Assembly (NCBI GenBank): GCA_951801675.1
Contig: CATONX010000004.1
Span: 88,597 to 152,596, forward strand
Length of the DNA stretch: 64,000 nucleotides
From: an uncultured Eubacteriales bacterium
GTDB taxonomy: Bacteria > Bacillota > Clostridia > Oscillospirales > Acutalibacteraceae
Direction of reading: 5' to 3'
Below are positions 32,810 through 41,089 of the stretch, piece by piece. The notes below the pieces were generated by a model, which saw only the letters and a list, made by a program, of their open reading frames with translations, was not told the origin of the DNA and made no database searches. How positions within the stretch are numbered: position 1 is the first letter of the stretch; every line of letters starts with the position of its first letter. The position numbers and the translations under genes were made by a program.

Positions 32810-34447
32810 TTGGACGATAAACAAGCTCTCGCCGCGCTGCTCTTTCCGCACGTGACCAAAACGCCGGAGGAGATTATGCAGAAATATCCCAGACGGGTAC
32901 GGGAAAACGGAGAAAAGGTGACCCGGTTCGCTCCCAGCCCCACCGGCTTTTTGCACATCGGCGGTCTTTTTACCGCCATGGTCAACCGCCGGGTGGCGGC
33001 GGACGGCGTCTGCTACCTGCGCATTGAGGATACGGATAAAAAGCGCGAGGTGGCCGACGGGGTCACCGGCATCATCGACGGCTTGCACAGCTTCGGCATC
33101 GACTTTGACGAAGGAATGACCGGCCCCCAGAGCGAAACCGGCGAGTACGGGCCTTACTTACAGTCCAAACGCAAGGAAATCTACCAGGTGTTCGCCAAGT
33201 CCCTGGTGGAAAAGGGCTTTGCCTATCCGTGCTTCTGCACCGAGGAAGCCCTTGCCCAGCAGCGGGCCGAGCAGGAAGCGCAGAAGCAAAACCCCGGCTA
33301 CTACGGCCGGTGGGCCGCTTGCCGGGAGCTAACGCTTGAGGACATCAAAGCCCGCTTAGAGCGCGGCGAGCCTTTTGTGCTGCGGCTGCGCTCCCCCGGC
33401 CGCCCCGACCACAAGTGTTCTTTTAAGGACGCGGTCAAGGGCAAGATTGAAATGCCGGAAAACGAGCAGGACATTGTTTTGTTAAAGCGCGACGGCATCC
33501 CCACCTACCACTTTGCTCACGCGGTGGACGACACGCTGATGGGCACCACCCATGTCATCCGCGGGGATGAGTGGATTTCCTCGGCGCCGGTGCATTTGCA
33601 GCTTTTTTATGTGCTGGGCTTTAAGCCGCCTGTCTATGCCCACGTGTCCCCCATCATGAAGGAGGAGGACGGAGGCAAACGCAAGCTGAGCAAACGCAAG
33701 GACCCGGAAGCGTCGGTGGAATACTACCGGCAGGAGGGATACCCGGCGGCAAGCGTCATCGAATACCTGCTGACCATTGCCAACTCCAATTTTGAGGACT
33801 GGCGCAAGGCAAACCCCAAGGCGGACAACCGGGAGTTTCCCTTTAAGCTGTCGGCCATGAGCCGGTCGGGCGCGCTCTTTGACCTGAAAAAGCTCAACGA
33901 CGTGAGCAAAAACGTCATTTCGGTCATGCCGGCCAAGGAGGTCTTTGCGCTGGCGGCCGGGTGGGCCAGGGAATACGACCCGCCGCTTTTCGAACTTCTC
34001 AGCAGGGACAAAGCGTTCGCCACCGCGATTTTCGACATCGACCGCACGCCGGTCAAGCCGCGCAAGGACATCGGCAAGTGGAGCGACGTGCGCGATTACG
34101 TGAGTTACTTCTATGACGAGCTCTGGGACCGGCAGCGCCCGATGCCGGAGAACCTTTCCAAAGAGGACGTAAGGGCGGTACTGTCGGCTTATCTGGACGC
34201 CTATAATCCCGCTCACAGCAAGGACGAATGGTTTGCCGCAATCAAGGATTTGTGCGAACCGCTGGGCTTTGCAAGAGAGGTCAAGGAATATAAGAAAAAC
34301 CCGGACGGGTACAAAGGGCATGTGGGAGATGTGAGTTCTATTCTCCGCATCGCGGTGACCGGACGGAAGAATACCCCCGATTTGTACGCGATTATGCAGC
34401 TTCTGGGCGAAGAACAGGTGCGCCAGAGGCTTTCGGAATGCCTGTAA
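32810..34447 (+). CDS. gltX: Glutamate--tRNA ligase
   Basis: 545 residues from TTG at 32810 with GGAGG nine bases upstream. Class I signatures: [21 protein letters not shown] (HIGH equivalent) and KRKLSKRKD (KMSKS equivalent). An N-terminal extension of ~45 residues precedes the catalytic core ([28 protein letters not shown]), which most GluRS lack and which makes the protein somewhat longer than usual. It attaches glutamate to tRNA-Glu. Co-transcribed with glnS, 49 bases apart. Confidence 0.93.
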   Translation: MDDKQALAALLFPHVTKTPEEIMQKYPRRVRENGEKVTRFAPSPTGFLHIGGLFTAMVNRRVAADGVCYLRIEDTDKKREVADGVTGIIDGLHSFGIDFDEGMTGPQSETGEYGPYLQSKRKEIYQVFAKSLVEKGFAYPCFCTEEALAQQRAEQEAQKQNPGYYGRWAACRELTLEDIKARLERGEPFVLRLRSPGRPDHKCSFKDAVKGKIEMPENEQDIVLLKRDGIPTYHFAHAVDDTLMGTTHVIRGDEWISSAPVHLQLFYVLGFKPPVYAHVSPIMKEEDGGKRKLSKRKDPEASVEYYRQEGYPAASVIEYLLTIANSNFEDWRKANPKADNREFPFKLSAMSRSGALFDLKKLNDVSKNVISVMPAKEVFALAAGWAREYDPPLFELLSRDKAFATAIFDIDRTPVKPRKDIGKWSDVRDYVSYFYDELWDRQRPMPENLSKEDVRAVLSAYLDAYNPAHSKDEWFAAIKDLCEPLGFAREVKEYKKNPDGYKGHVGDVSSILRIAVTGRKNTPDLYAIMQLLGEEQVRQRLSECL

Positions 34448-34496
34448 AGGCGGTTTGCTTGCGGGTGAAAAAACGGGAAAACGAGGAGGACGTTTC

Positions 34497-36158
34497 ATGG
34501 AAACGAGCGTAAATTTCATTCATGAGGCCATCAACGCCGATTTGGAGGCCGGGGTATACGACCGGGTACAGACCCGGTTTCCGCCCGAGCCCAACGGTTA
34601 TCTGCACATCGGCCACGCCAAGGCCATCAGCATCAATTTCGGCACGGCAAAGAAGTATAACGGCATCTGCAACCTGCGCTTCGACGACACGAATCCCACC
34701 AAGGAGGATGTGGAATACGTGGAGTCGATCATGGAGGACATTCGGTGGCTGGGATACCAGTGGGACAACGTGTATTACGCGTCCGACTACTTTCCGTTTA
34801 TCCACGCCTGCGCGGTCAAGCTCATTGAGAAAGGCAAGGCCTACGTGTGCGACCTGACGGCGGACGAAATCCGGGAATACCGGGGAACTCTGACCGAGCC
34901 GGGCAAAGAAAGCCCTTATCGTAACCGCTCGGTGGAGGAAAACCTGGACTTATTCGCCCGGATGACCGCCGGAGAATTTGAAACCGGGACAAAGGTACTG
35001 CGGGCGAAGATCGACATGGCTTCCCCCAACCTGAACATGCGCGACCCGATCATTTACCGGGTGCTCAAGGCCACCCACCACCGCACCGGGGATCAGTGGT
35101 GCGTCTATCCCATGTACGACTTTGCGCATCCTTTGTCCGACGCGGCGGAGAAGGTGACCCATTCCCTGTGCTCGCTGGAATTTGAGGATCACCGGCCGCT
35201 TTACGACTGGGTGCTTCGGGAAGTGGGAATCGAGCAGCCGCCCCGGCAGATCGAATTCGCCCGCCTGAACTTAAACTACATGCTCACCTCCAAGCGCAAG
35301 TGCCTCAAGCTGGTAAAAGACCATATCGTGTCCGGCTGGGACGACCCGCGCATGTCCACCTTAAGCGGTATGCGGCGGCGGGGGTATCCCCCGGAAGCCA
35401 TCCGAGACTTCTGCGAGCGCATCGGCGTGGCGAAGGCGGCAAGCGTGGTGGACTACGCGCTGCTGGAATTCTGCGTGCGCGACGAGCTGAGCAGAAAAGC
35501 ACCCCGAGCCATGGCGGTGCTGCGTCCGCTCAAAGTCATTGTGGACAACTATCCTGATTCCAAAACCGAGGACATTGAGATCGAGCTGCATCCCGACCGG
35601 CCGGAGCTGGGTACGCGGACGGTTACCTTCTCGAAGGAGCTTTACATTGAGCGGGAGGATTTCATGGAAGACCCGCCCAAGGGGTATTTCCGTCTCTGCC
35701 CGGACAAGGAGGTTCGCTTAAAGAGCGCCTACTTTGTGAAGTTCAGCCATGCGGACAAGGATGAGGACGGCAACATCCTAGCGGTGCATGTGACCTACGA
35801 TCCCGCTTCCCGGGGCGGCAACTCGCCGGACGGGCGCAAGGTCAAGGGCACGATCCACTGGGTCAGCGCCGAAAAAGCGGTGGACGCCGAAGTGCGGCTC
35901 TACGACCGGCTTTTCGCGGTGGAAAACCCGTCGGACGAGCGTGGCGTGGAGAGCTTTGAGGACAATTTAAACCCCGATTCCCTCCTGGTGCTTACCGGGT
36001 GCAAGCTGGAGGAAACCCTCGAAGGTGCCAAGCCGGGCGAGACCTTCCAGTTCATGCGAAACGGGTACTTTACCGTGGACCCGGACACCACCGAACACCG
36101 CCTGGTGTTCAACCGTACGGTAGCGCTCAAGGATTCTTGGGCAAAGGCCAAAAAATAA
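34497..36158 (+). CDS. glnS: Glutamine--tRNA ligase
   Basis: 553 residues from ATG at 34497 (GAGGAGG upstream). [15 protein letters not shown] (HIGH), the GlnRS-type DDTNP and the KMSKS equivalent [10 protein letters not shown] are present, with the two beta-barrel anticodon domains at the C-terminus. It charges tRNA-Gln directly. Many Firmicutes lack GlnRS and use GatCAB to amidate Glu-tRNA-Gln, so this gene points to a lineage with the direct route. No gatCAB genes are in the window. Ends at a strong terminator. Confidence 0.95.
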   Translation: METSVNFIHEAINADLEAGVYDRVQTRFPPEPNGYLHIGHAKAISINFGTAKKYNGICNLRFDDTNPTKEDVEYVESIMEDIRWLGYQWDNVYYASDYFPFIHACAVKLIEKGKAYVCDLTADEIREYRGTLTEPGKESPYRNRSVEENLDLFARMTAGEFETGTKVLRAKIDMASPNLNMRDPIIYRVLKATHHRTGDQWCVYPMYDFAHPLSDAAEKVTHSLCSLEFEDHRPLYDWVLREVGIEQPPRQIEFARLNLNYMLTSKRKCLKLVKDHIVSGWDDPRMSTLSGMRRRGYPPEAIRDFCERIGVAKAASVVDYALLEFCVRDELSRKAPRAMAVLRPLKVIVDNYPDSKTEDIEIELHPDRPELGTRTVTFSKELYIEREDFMEDPPKGYFRLCPDKEVRLKSAYFVKFSHADKDEDGNILAVHVTYDPASRGGNSPDGRKVKGTIHWVSAEKAVDAEVRLYDRLFAVENPSDERGVESFEDNLNPDSLLVLTGCKLEETLEGAKPGETFQFMRNGYFTVDPDTTEHRLVFNRTVALKDSWAKAKK

Positions 36159-36177
36159 AGCGCGGCGGTTATGACAG

Positions 36178-36218
36178 AAAAAGAGGGCCTGGAACAACAT
36201 GTTCCAGGCCCTCTTTTT
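36178..36218. terminator. Bidirectional terminator after glnS
   Basis: AAAAAGAGGGCCTGGAAC pairs with its complement around a five-base loop, with A and T runs outside. It serves glnS and the convergent 38-residue gene. Confidence 0.93.
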
Positions 36219-36226
36219 GCGCTTCG

Positions 36227-36343
36227 TCAGATGGAAGAGAAGAGCATAACCGGTCCCAGCCAATACCCCACCAGCAAAATGCCGACGATGATCACCGCCA
36301 AACAGATTGCGCAGGACACACCATAAAACGTTCTGCTGCGCAT
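36227..36343 (-). CDS. Very small single-pass membrane protein (38 residues)
   Basis: ATG at 36343 is preceded on the minus strand by GGGAGGGAG at the right distance; the frame ends with TGA at 36229-36227. The peptide starts MRSRTFYGVS, then has a ~25-residue hydrophobic stretch (AICLAVIIVGILLVGYWLG) and ends VMLFSSI. The positive N-terminus suggests an inside N-terminus. The bidirectional terminator at 36178-36218 follows at once. No family recognised; too short for most gene finders. Confidence 0.7.
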   Translation of the reverse strand: MRSRTFYGVSCAICLAVIIVGILLVGYWLGPVMLFSSI

Positions 36344-36533
36344 TGCTCTCCCTCCCATCGACTAACTTTGTCCATTCAGACATCTCTCATACCTATAAGA
36401 CGAGAGCGGACGGCAAAACGTTGCAGAAAATCGGAAATTTCTTTGCGCGATTTTTCCGCCCGCCATGCATATTGCCCCGCCGAACAAGCAAAATAAAGGT
36501 TGTACACTATATTATTGAAAGGCTGGAGAGAAT

Positions 36534-37826
36534 ATGACGGATTTGGTACATGGAAATCCTTTGTGGACTGCGATAAATGCCGTGCCGGTTCAGTACCCAT
36601 GGCTGGAAAAGGACGAAACCTGCGAGGTGGCTGTGGTGGGCGCAGGGCTCACCGGGGCGATGATCGCCTACCAGTTTGCCAAAGCGGGGATCGACACGGT
36701 GCTGCTGGCCGGATCGTCCATCGGCTACGGGAGCACCTCGGTAAGCACGGGGCTTTTGGAATACGACGCGGCTGGAACGCTGACGGAGCTGACGGAAAAA
36801 ATCGGCTCGGACGAAGCGGTGCGCGTGTATGAAATGGCCGAAGCGGCAGTGCACAAGATGGAGCGCATGATCGGCGAGCTGCCCGACAACGCGGGCTTTA
36901 CCCGCCGGGACAGCCTCTATTACTGCGACTACCCTGAGCATGATGACTTTATTCACGAGGAATACCTCAAGCGGCGGCACACTGGTTTTGACGTGGAGCT
37001 GATTGACCGGACGGCGGCGAAGGACCGATACTCCTTCCCCATTTCCAGCGGCATCGTGAGCAAAAACGCGTCGGCGGAGGTGGACCCCTATCGTCTGACC
37101 CATGCGCTGGTGGCGGCGGCGAAGCAAGCGGGCGCCCGTATCTACGAGCATTCCCGCATTTTTAACATCGTCACCGACGACAAGCGCCAGACCCAGGACC
37201 AGGTGCTAAGCTCCGTCACCCGCCACTACGTCTACGCCAACAAGGTGGTCATCGCCTCCGGCTACGAGGCGGCCCAGTTTACCGGAGGCCTCACCAGCCA
37301 GAGCACCGTTTTTGCCATGGCGACGAAGCCGGTGGAAGGATTCGCGGGCTGGGAGGACCGGAGCATTCTGCGAAACCACGACTGCCCCGAGCTTTACCTG
37401 CGCACCACCGCCGACAACCGTGTCATCATCGGCGGTCTGTCCAGCTCCTTCATCGACGGCGGCGGACGCATCGGCGGCATTCTTTCCATGCCCTACCTGG
37501 CCTCCAAGCGCTACTGTGAGCTGGAAACCCATCTCAAGGATATGTTCCCCGGGATCCGGGGCCTGTCCGCCGAATACGACTATGCGGGCGCCTTCTGCAC
37601 TACCGTGGACGGCCTGCCCATCATCGGCGGGGAAGCGGAGCATCCGGGCTGGTATTTCGCCCTGTGTCCCGGCGACAACGGCATCCTTTGGGCCAACATC
37701 GCCTCCGAACTGCTGCTTGAGCTGCACAAAGGCGAGCCCTCCGAGGACCTGGCCATGTTCGCGCCCTGCCGGTATAAGCCGGCCAGCCACGCGGGCAGCC
37801 GCAAGCGCAAGGAAGCGAAGCGCTAA
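36534..37826 (+). CDS. FAD-dependent oxidoreductase of the DAO family
   Basis: 430 residues. FAD loop VAVVGAGLTGAMIAYQFAKAG, then GSTSVSTGLLEYD (the GSxxxxxG flavin loop of amine/amino-acid oxidases), and the C-terminal TTVDGLPIIGGEAEHPGWYFALCPGDNGI that closes the FAD site. DAO enzymes oxidise amines, D-amino acids or glycerol phosphate. The substrate is unknown; no Rieske domain is fused, unlike some close relatives. The tail is basic (KRKEAKR). Single gene with its own terminator at 37870-37911; ATG at 36534 follows GGAGAG. Confidence 0.88.
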   Translation: MTDLVHGNPLWTAINAVPVQYPWLEKDETCEVAVVGAGLTGAMIAYQFAKAGIDTVLLAGSSIGYGSTSVSTGLLEYDAAGTLTELTEKIGSDEAVRVYEMAEAAVHKMERMIGELPDNAGFTRRDSLYYCDYPEHDDFIHEEYLKRRHTGFDVELIDRTAAKDRYSFPISSGIVSKNASAEVDPYRLTHALVAAAKQAGARIYEHSRIFNIVTDDKRQTQDQVLSSVTRHYVYANKVVIASGYEAAQFTGGLTSQSTVFAMATKPVEGFAGWEDRSILRNHDCPELYLRTTADNRVIIGGLSSSFIDGGGRIGGILSMPYLASKRYCELETHLKDMFPGIRGLSAEYDYAGAFCTTVDGLPIIGGEAEHPGWYFALCPGDNGILWANIASELLLELHKGEPSEDLAMFAPCRYKPASHAGSRKRKEAKR

Positions 37827-37869
37827 ACGGGCTTTCCTGTCCCTGAAAAGCGGACGAATAGGAAACAAC

Positions 37870-37911
37870 ACCCGGGTGTCCGGCGATTCTGCCGCACACC
37901 CGGGCTTTTTG
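37870..37911 (+). terminator. Terminator of the FAD oxidoreductase gene
   Basis: CCCGGGTGT-C-CGGC pairs with GCCG-C-ACACCCGGG, followed by CTTTTTG. Confidence 0.88.
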
Positions 37912-37962
37912 CGGAAAGCCGGTTTTCCTTTAAAAAGTGATGTTCTTTTTCGCCTTCCATGG

Positions 37963-38131
37963 TATACTAAATTTGATATTTATCCGGCGATTTTGATGGG
38001 GTTTCGGGGCGGGAAAAGCGGCCTTTGCGAGCAAACGTCCCTGTGAACCCCCGAGAGAACCGTAGGCGGTTTCCTTGGCCCGAATGCTGCGCGCCGGAGA
38101 ACTTTACCCAACAGAAAGGAAGGCGAGCCCC
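37963..38131 (+). promoter_or_regulatory. Promoter -10 and a structured leader ahead of the DUF4261 gene
   Basis: TATACT at 37963-37968 is a plausible -10, although no good -35 is visible. The ~160-base leader that follows contains a long-range pairing GGGGTT/AACCCC (about 37998-38050) that encloses a GC-rich core, and a second hairpin GAACCG/CGGTTTC (about 38057-38072). It does not match any riboswitch class I know. The function is open; it could be a structured 5' region or chance pairing in GC-rich DNA. Confidence 0.35.
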
Positions 38132-39235
38132 ATGAACGAACAGCAAAGAGCCGCCAGAGATGCAATGGCCGCATGGCTTTCCCATCCGCAGGAGCTGGGG
38201 AAAAACCCGGCGAAGCTCGAGCTCGCGGGCGAATTTGACCTACATAACCTGCACTATTATATCTTTAAGTACAAGAAATCCGTTTTCGGGCCATGGCTTA
38301 TAGGGGTATGCGGCGGATATGAGCCGGGGGAAACTCAGCATTGCGGGCATGTGTTCAGCGAAATGGAAGCCTACGACCCCGCGACCGCCAAGGAGAAGGC
38401 CACGGCCATGGTGGAGCAAATCCGGGAATACTGGATGGAGCAGGCCAGACAGGCCTCCCAGGAACCGCAAAAACGGGAAACCGGTCCCTTTGCCAGCTTT
38501 GTGCTGCTGGAGAGCGCCCGGTGGGACCCGGAGAAATACAAGGCGGACCTGCTGGCGGACTGGGGAATTTCCTATTCCCAGGAGACGGACGAAGCAGCCA
38601 GCGACAAAAACGAAGACAGTTTGGTTTTTGACGTGGACGGAATGATGGTGGCGGTCAGTCTGATGCCCGCCCCGGTCCCCGGCGGCGAAGCGGAGCAAAA
38701 CGCCGCCACCAACTATCTCTGGCCCCAGGCGGTGGAAGTGACCAAAACCCACCGGGCCCATCTTCTGGTGGCGGTACTTGGCAAGGAGGCGTGTGCCCAG
38801 GAGCTGGGGCAGGTTTGGGTCAAGGTCACCGCCGCCTGCTTAAAGCAGGAAAACGTCCTTGGGGTCTACGCGTGCGGGACCGTGTTTGAACCCGGCTTTT
38901 ACCAAAAGGCGGCTGATACCATGAAGGAAGGGGAACTGCCCCTGCTCAACTGGGTCTACTTCGGGCTTTACCGCACCGAGAACGGGGTTTGCGGTTACAC
39001 CTACGGCCTTAGCGCCTTCGGAAAGGACGAAATCGAGGTGCTGGACACGCCGGCGAATCCAGGCGACCTGCGGGACTTTCTTTTTGACCTGTCCTATTAC
39101 GTGCTGGCACAGGATGTGACCCTTCACGACGGGGAAACCATCGGGTTTTCCGCCGAGCAGAAGCTTCCCATCACCAGAAGTCCCGGAATTGCGGTGGAAG
39201 GGATGTCTTTGAAGATCGGGTATCCGCAAAGCTGA
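38132..39235 (+). CDS. DUF4261 domain protein
   Basis: 367 residues from ATG at 38132 (AAAGGAAGG upstream). Residues ~1-125 form a polar domain of their own (FDLHNLHYYIFKYKKSVFGPWLIGVCGGYE); ~130-367 match DUF4261, with SFVLLESARWDPEK, the VSLMPAPVPGGEAEQNAATNYLWPQA block and THRAHLLVAVLG. Function unknown; the family is common next to toxin-immunity-like and stress genes in Firmicutes, but no such partner is seen here. Cytoplasmic by composition. Ends at a terminator; preceded by a possible structured leader. Confidence 0.85.
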   Translation: MNEQQRAARDAMAAWLSHPQELGKNPAKLELAGEFDLHNLHYYIFKYKKSVFGPWLIGVCGGYEPGETQHCGHVFSEMEAYDPATAKEKATAMVEQIREYWMEQARQASQEPQKRETGPFASFVLLESARWDPEKYKADLLADWGISYSQETDEAASDKNEDSLVFDVDGMMVAVSLMPAPVPGGEAEQNAATNYLWPQAVEVTKTHRAHLLVAVLGKEACAQELGQVWVKVTAACLKQENVLGVYACGTVFEPGFYQKAADTMKEGELPLLNWVYFGLYRTENGVCGYTYGLSAFGKDEIEVLDTPANPGDLRDFLFDLSYYVLAQDVTLHDGETIGFSAEQKLPITRSPGIAVEGMSLKIGYPQS

Positions 39236-39263
39236 TTGGGTTCACGGGCCGGTTTTGCAGAAC

Positions 39264-39302
39264 AAGGAGGGGGCTGACGTCATGTCAGCCCCCTCCTTTT
39301 CG
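39264..39302. terminator. Terminator after the DUF4261 gene
   Basis: AAGGAGGGGGCTGAC/GTCAGCCCCCTCCTT stem with a five-base loop and TTTTCG following. Confidence 0.9.
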
Positions 39303-39413
39303 CTAGGAATAAGCACATATATTGTTCCTTCTCTGCTCGGGATCTGCATTGCCGGAATCCCGGCGCCCACGAGCAGAAGACGGTTTCCCTGGAGAAAAGC
39401 ACCGATCCGCCGG

Positions 39414-40199
39414 TCAGCCGCCCAAAAACAGATACTCCGCCAAGGCGAACCACTCCCGCACCCAATAGCCCGGTAGCATATCGAACCGGGTGGCGTTTGC
39501 CAGCGGCTGGGGCGAAAGGCCCGCTTCCCTTGCGAGCATCTGAGAGCGCCACTGATGGTACCCGTCGGTCACCAGCACGACCTGGCTGGAAAGGCCCTGC
39601 TCTTTAAGAATGGCAGCACAGTAGGAAAGGTTTTCCCGCGTGTCCGTAGCCCGGTCCTCCAGCAAAATGCGGGACGGGTCGATCCCCTTAGCCGACAGGT
39701 ACGCCTGCATGGCTTTTGCCTCGCTGACCGGTTCGTTGGCTCCCTGGCCTCCGGTCACTAGGCACACCGCGTCCGGGTGCTCCTGCAGATAGGCGGCGCC
39801 TAAATCCAACCGGGCGGCAAGAGCAGCGGAGGGCTGGCCGGCCGGGTCCACCTTCGCGCCGAGAATGACCACCGTGTCGCTCTGGGGGGCGGGGCCGCCA
39901 TAGGCGGCATAGAGCATCTGCCCGGTAAACACCAAGCATGTCCCGATTCCCGCGGCAAGAACAACGCCGAGGACGCAGATAGCCGCCTTTCCTGCCCATT
40001 TGGACCAGATAACGCGAATGAGCCTTTTAATACCGGGCCAGAACAGCAATACCACCAGTGCGGCAAGCGCAGCCGCTACGGCCGCGGTCATCCCCACGTG
40101 CCACACCCCGCTGAAAACCGGGGACGCGCACCAAAGGAGAAGCAGCAGGTCCAGAGCGGTCAGAACGGCCCGCAAAACCGGCGTCTTTCTTCGTTTCAT
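39414..40199 (-). CDS. YdcF family membrane protein (DUF218)
   Basis: 261 residues from ATG at 40199 (AAGGTGAG upstream), overlapping the stop of the DUF2461 gene by ATGA. Three or four membrane helices (~10-100) precede a DUF218 domain with DTVVILGAKVD, LVTGGQGANEPVSEAKAM, LLEDRATDTRENL and VVLVTDGYHQWRS, the pattern of YdcF/SanA-type proteins. SanA-like proteins affect envelope permeability to large antibiotics; YdcF binds S-adenosylmethionine. The role here is not known. The C-terminus (YWVREWFALAEYLFLGG) is typical of the family. Confidence 0.9.
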   Translation of the reverse strand: MKRRKTPVLRAVLTALDLLLLLWCASPVFSGVWHVGMTAAVAAALAALVVLLFWPGIKRLIRVIWSKWAGKAAICVLGVVLAAGIGTCLVFTGQMLYAAYGGPAPQSDTVVILGAKVDPAGQPSAALAARLDLGAAYLQEHPDAVCLVTGGQGANEPVSEAKAMQAYLSAKGIDPSRILLEDRATDTRENLSYCAAILKEQGLSSQVVLVTDGYHQWRSQMLAREAGLSPQPLANATRFDMLPGYWVREWFALAEYLFLGG

Positions 40200-40885
40200 C
40201 GGCTCACCTTTTCCTGGGGGCAAAGAGACCATAGGTATTGGTACACGGGCAAGATAGACATAAAATCCGCCTTTACCTGCTCGAACAGCGCCCGGGAAAA
40301 CACCTTCTCATCAATGGGACAGGTTGCTTGGAAGTAAAGCTCCTTGCGCTGGTACCACTGGGCGATTTCGGGCGGTTTTCCGGCGTATTTCTTTTTATAA
40401 AGGTAGCCGAGCATCTCAAAGGCGTCCGCCTTTTCGGCCGCCTTTCGCACCGCTTCAAACTCGGCGGGGTTTGCGTCGATGCGGGCGCGCAGGGCGTTCA
40501 TGGTTTCGGTGGTGGCGTCAAAATACCCCATGCCGTATTCGTAGGCCTCGGGTCTCAACTGGAAGTAGAACATGGGGACCGTCTTCCAGTTCTCCACGGC
40601 GGGCTTGGGCGCCATCCACAGATGGTCCTGGTAAATGGCGTCTCCGTGATAGTAACGCATGTCCTTATAAATGCGGGAAATGCGCACATTGAAAAGATGA
40701 TGGGGATCGAGCCCGGACACAAATTCGGTCAGCTCCTTGGAAAGGCTGGTAAAGGGGTCCAAGAAGTGCCGGCGATACTCCGCCTTATGCTCCTCAAACC
40801 AAGCGCGGTTGTTGTTGAGCCGCAGGTTCCACATAAAGTCGAAAGTATCCTGTGTAAAGCCGGAAAAGGGCACGTTCTTTTCCAT
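40196..40885 (-). CDS. DUF2461 domain protein (TIGR02453 family)
   Basis: 229 residues from ATG at 40885 (AAAGGAG upstream); the longer frame to 41245 is noise. Diagnostic sequence FSGFTQDTFDFMWNLRLNNNRAWFEEHKAEYRRHFLDPF near the start, then SRIYKDMRYYHGDAIYQDHLWMA, FYFQLRPEAYEYGMGYFDAT. Cytoplasmic; function unknown. Translationally coupled to the YdcF-type gene. Confidence 0.9.
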   Translation of the reverse strand: MEKNVPFSGFTQDTFDFMWNLRLNNNRAWFEEHKAEYRRHFLDPFTSLSKELTEFVSGLDPHHLFNVRISRIYKDMRYYHGDAIYQDHLWMAPKPAVENWKTVPMFYFQLRPEAYEYGMGYFDATTETMNALRARIDANPAEFEAVRKAAEKADAFEMLGYLYKKKYAGKPPEIAQWYQRKELYFQATCPIDEKVFSRALFEQVKADFMSILPVYQYLWSLCPQEKVSR

Positions 40886-41089
40886 ATGCGTTTGCTCCTT
40901 TCGTTGGGATTGCTGTTTCATTGTACCGCGCCTTTGCCCCGGCGTCAAACCCAAAAGAAGCGCTTCCAAGGAAAAGGAAATCTTTTGCGTTTTGGCCCCT
41001 TGCGCGGGTGGGGACATGCTGGTAAAATGAGCGTAGCAGCGGCGTTTGAGCCGGTTTTCCGAATGAAGCCTTCGATGGAGGGATGAACC

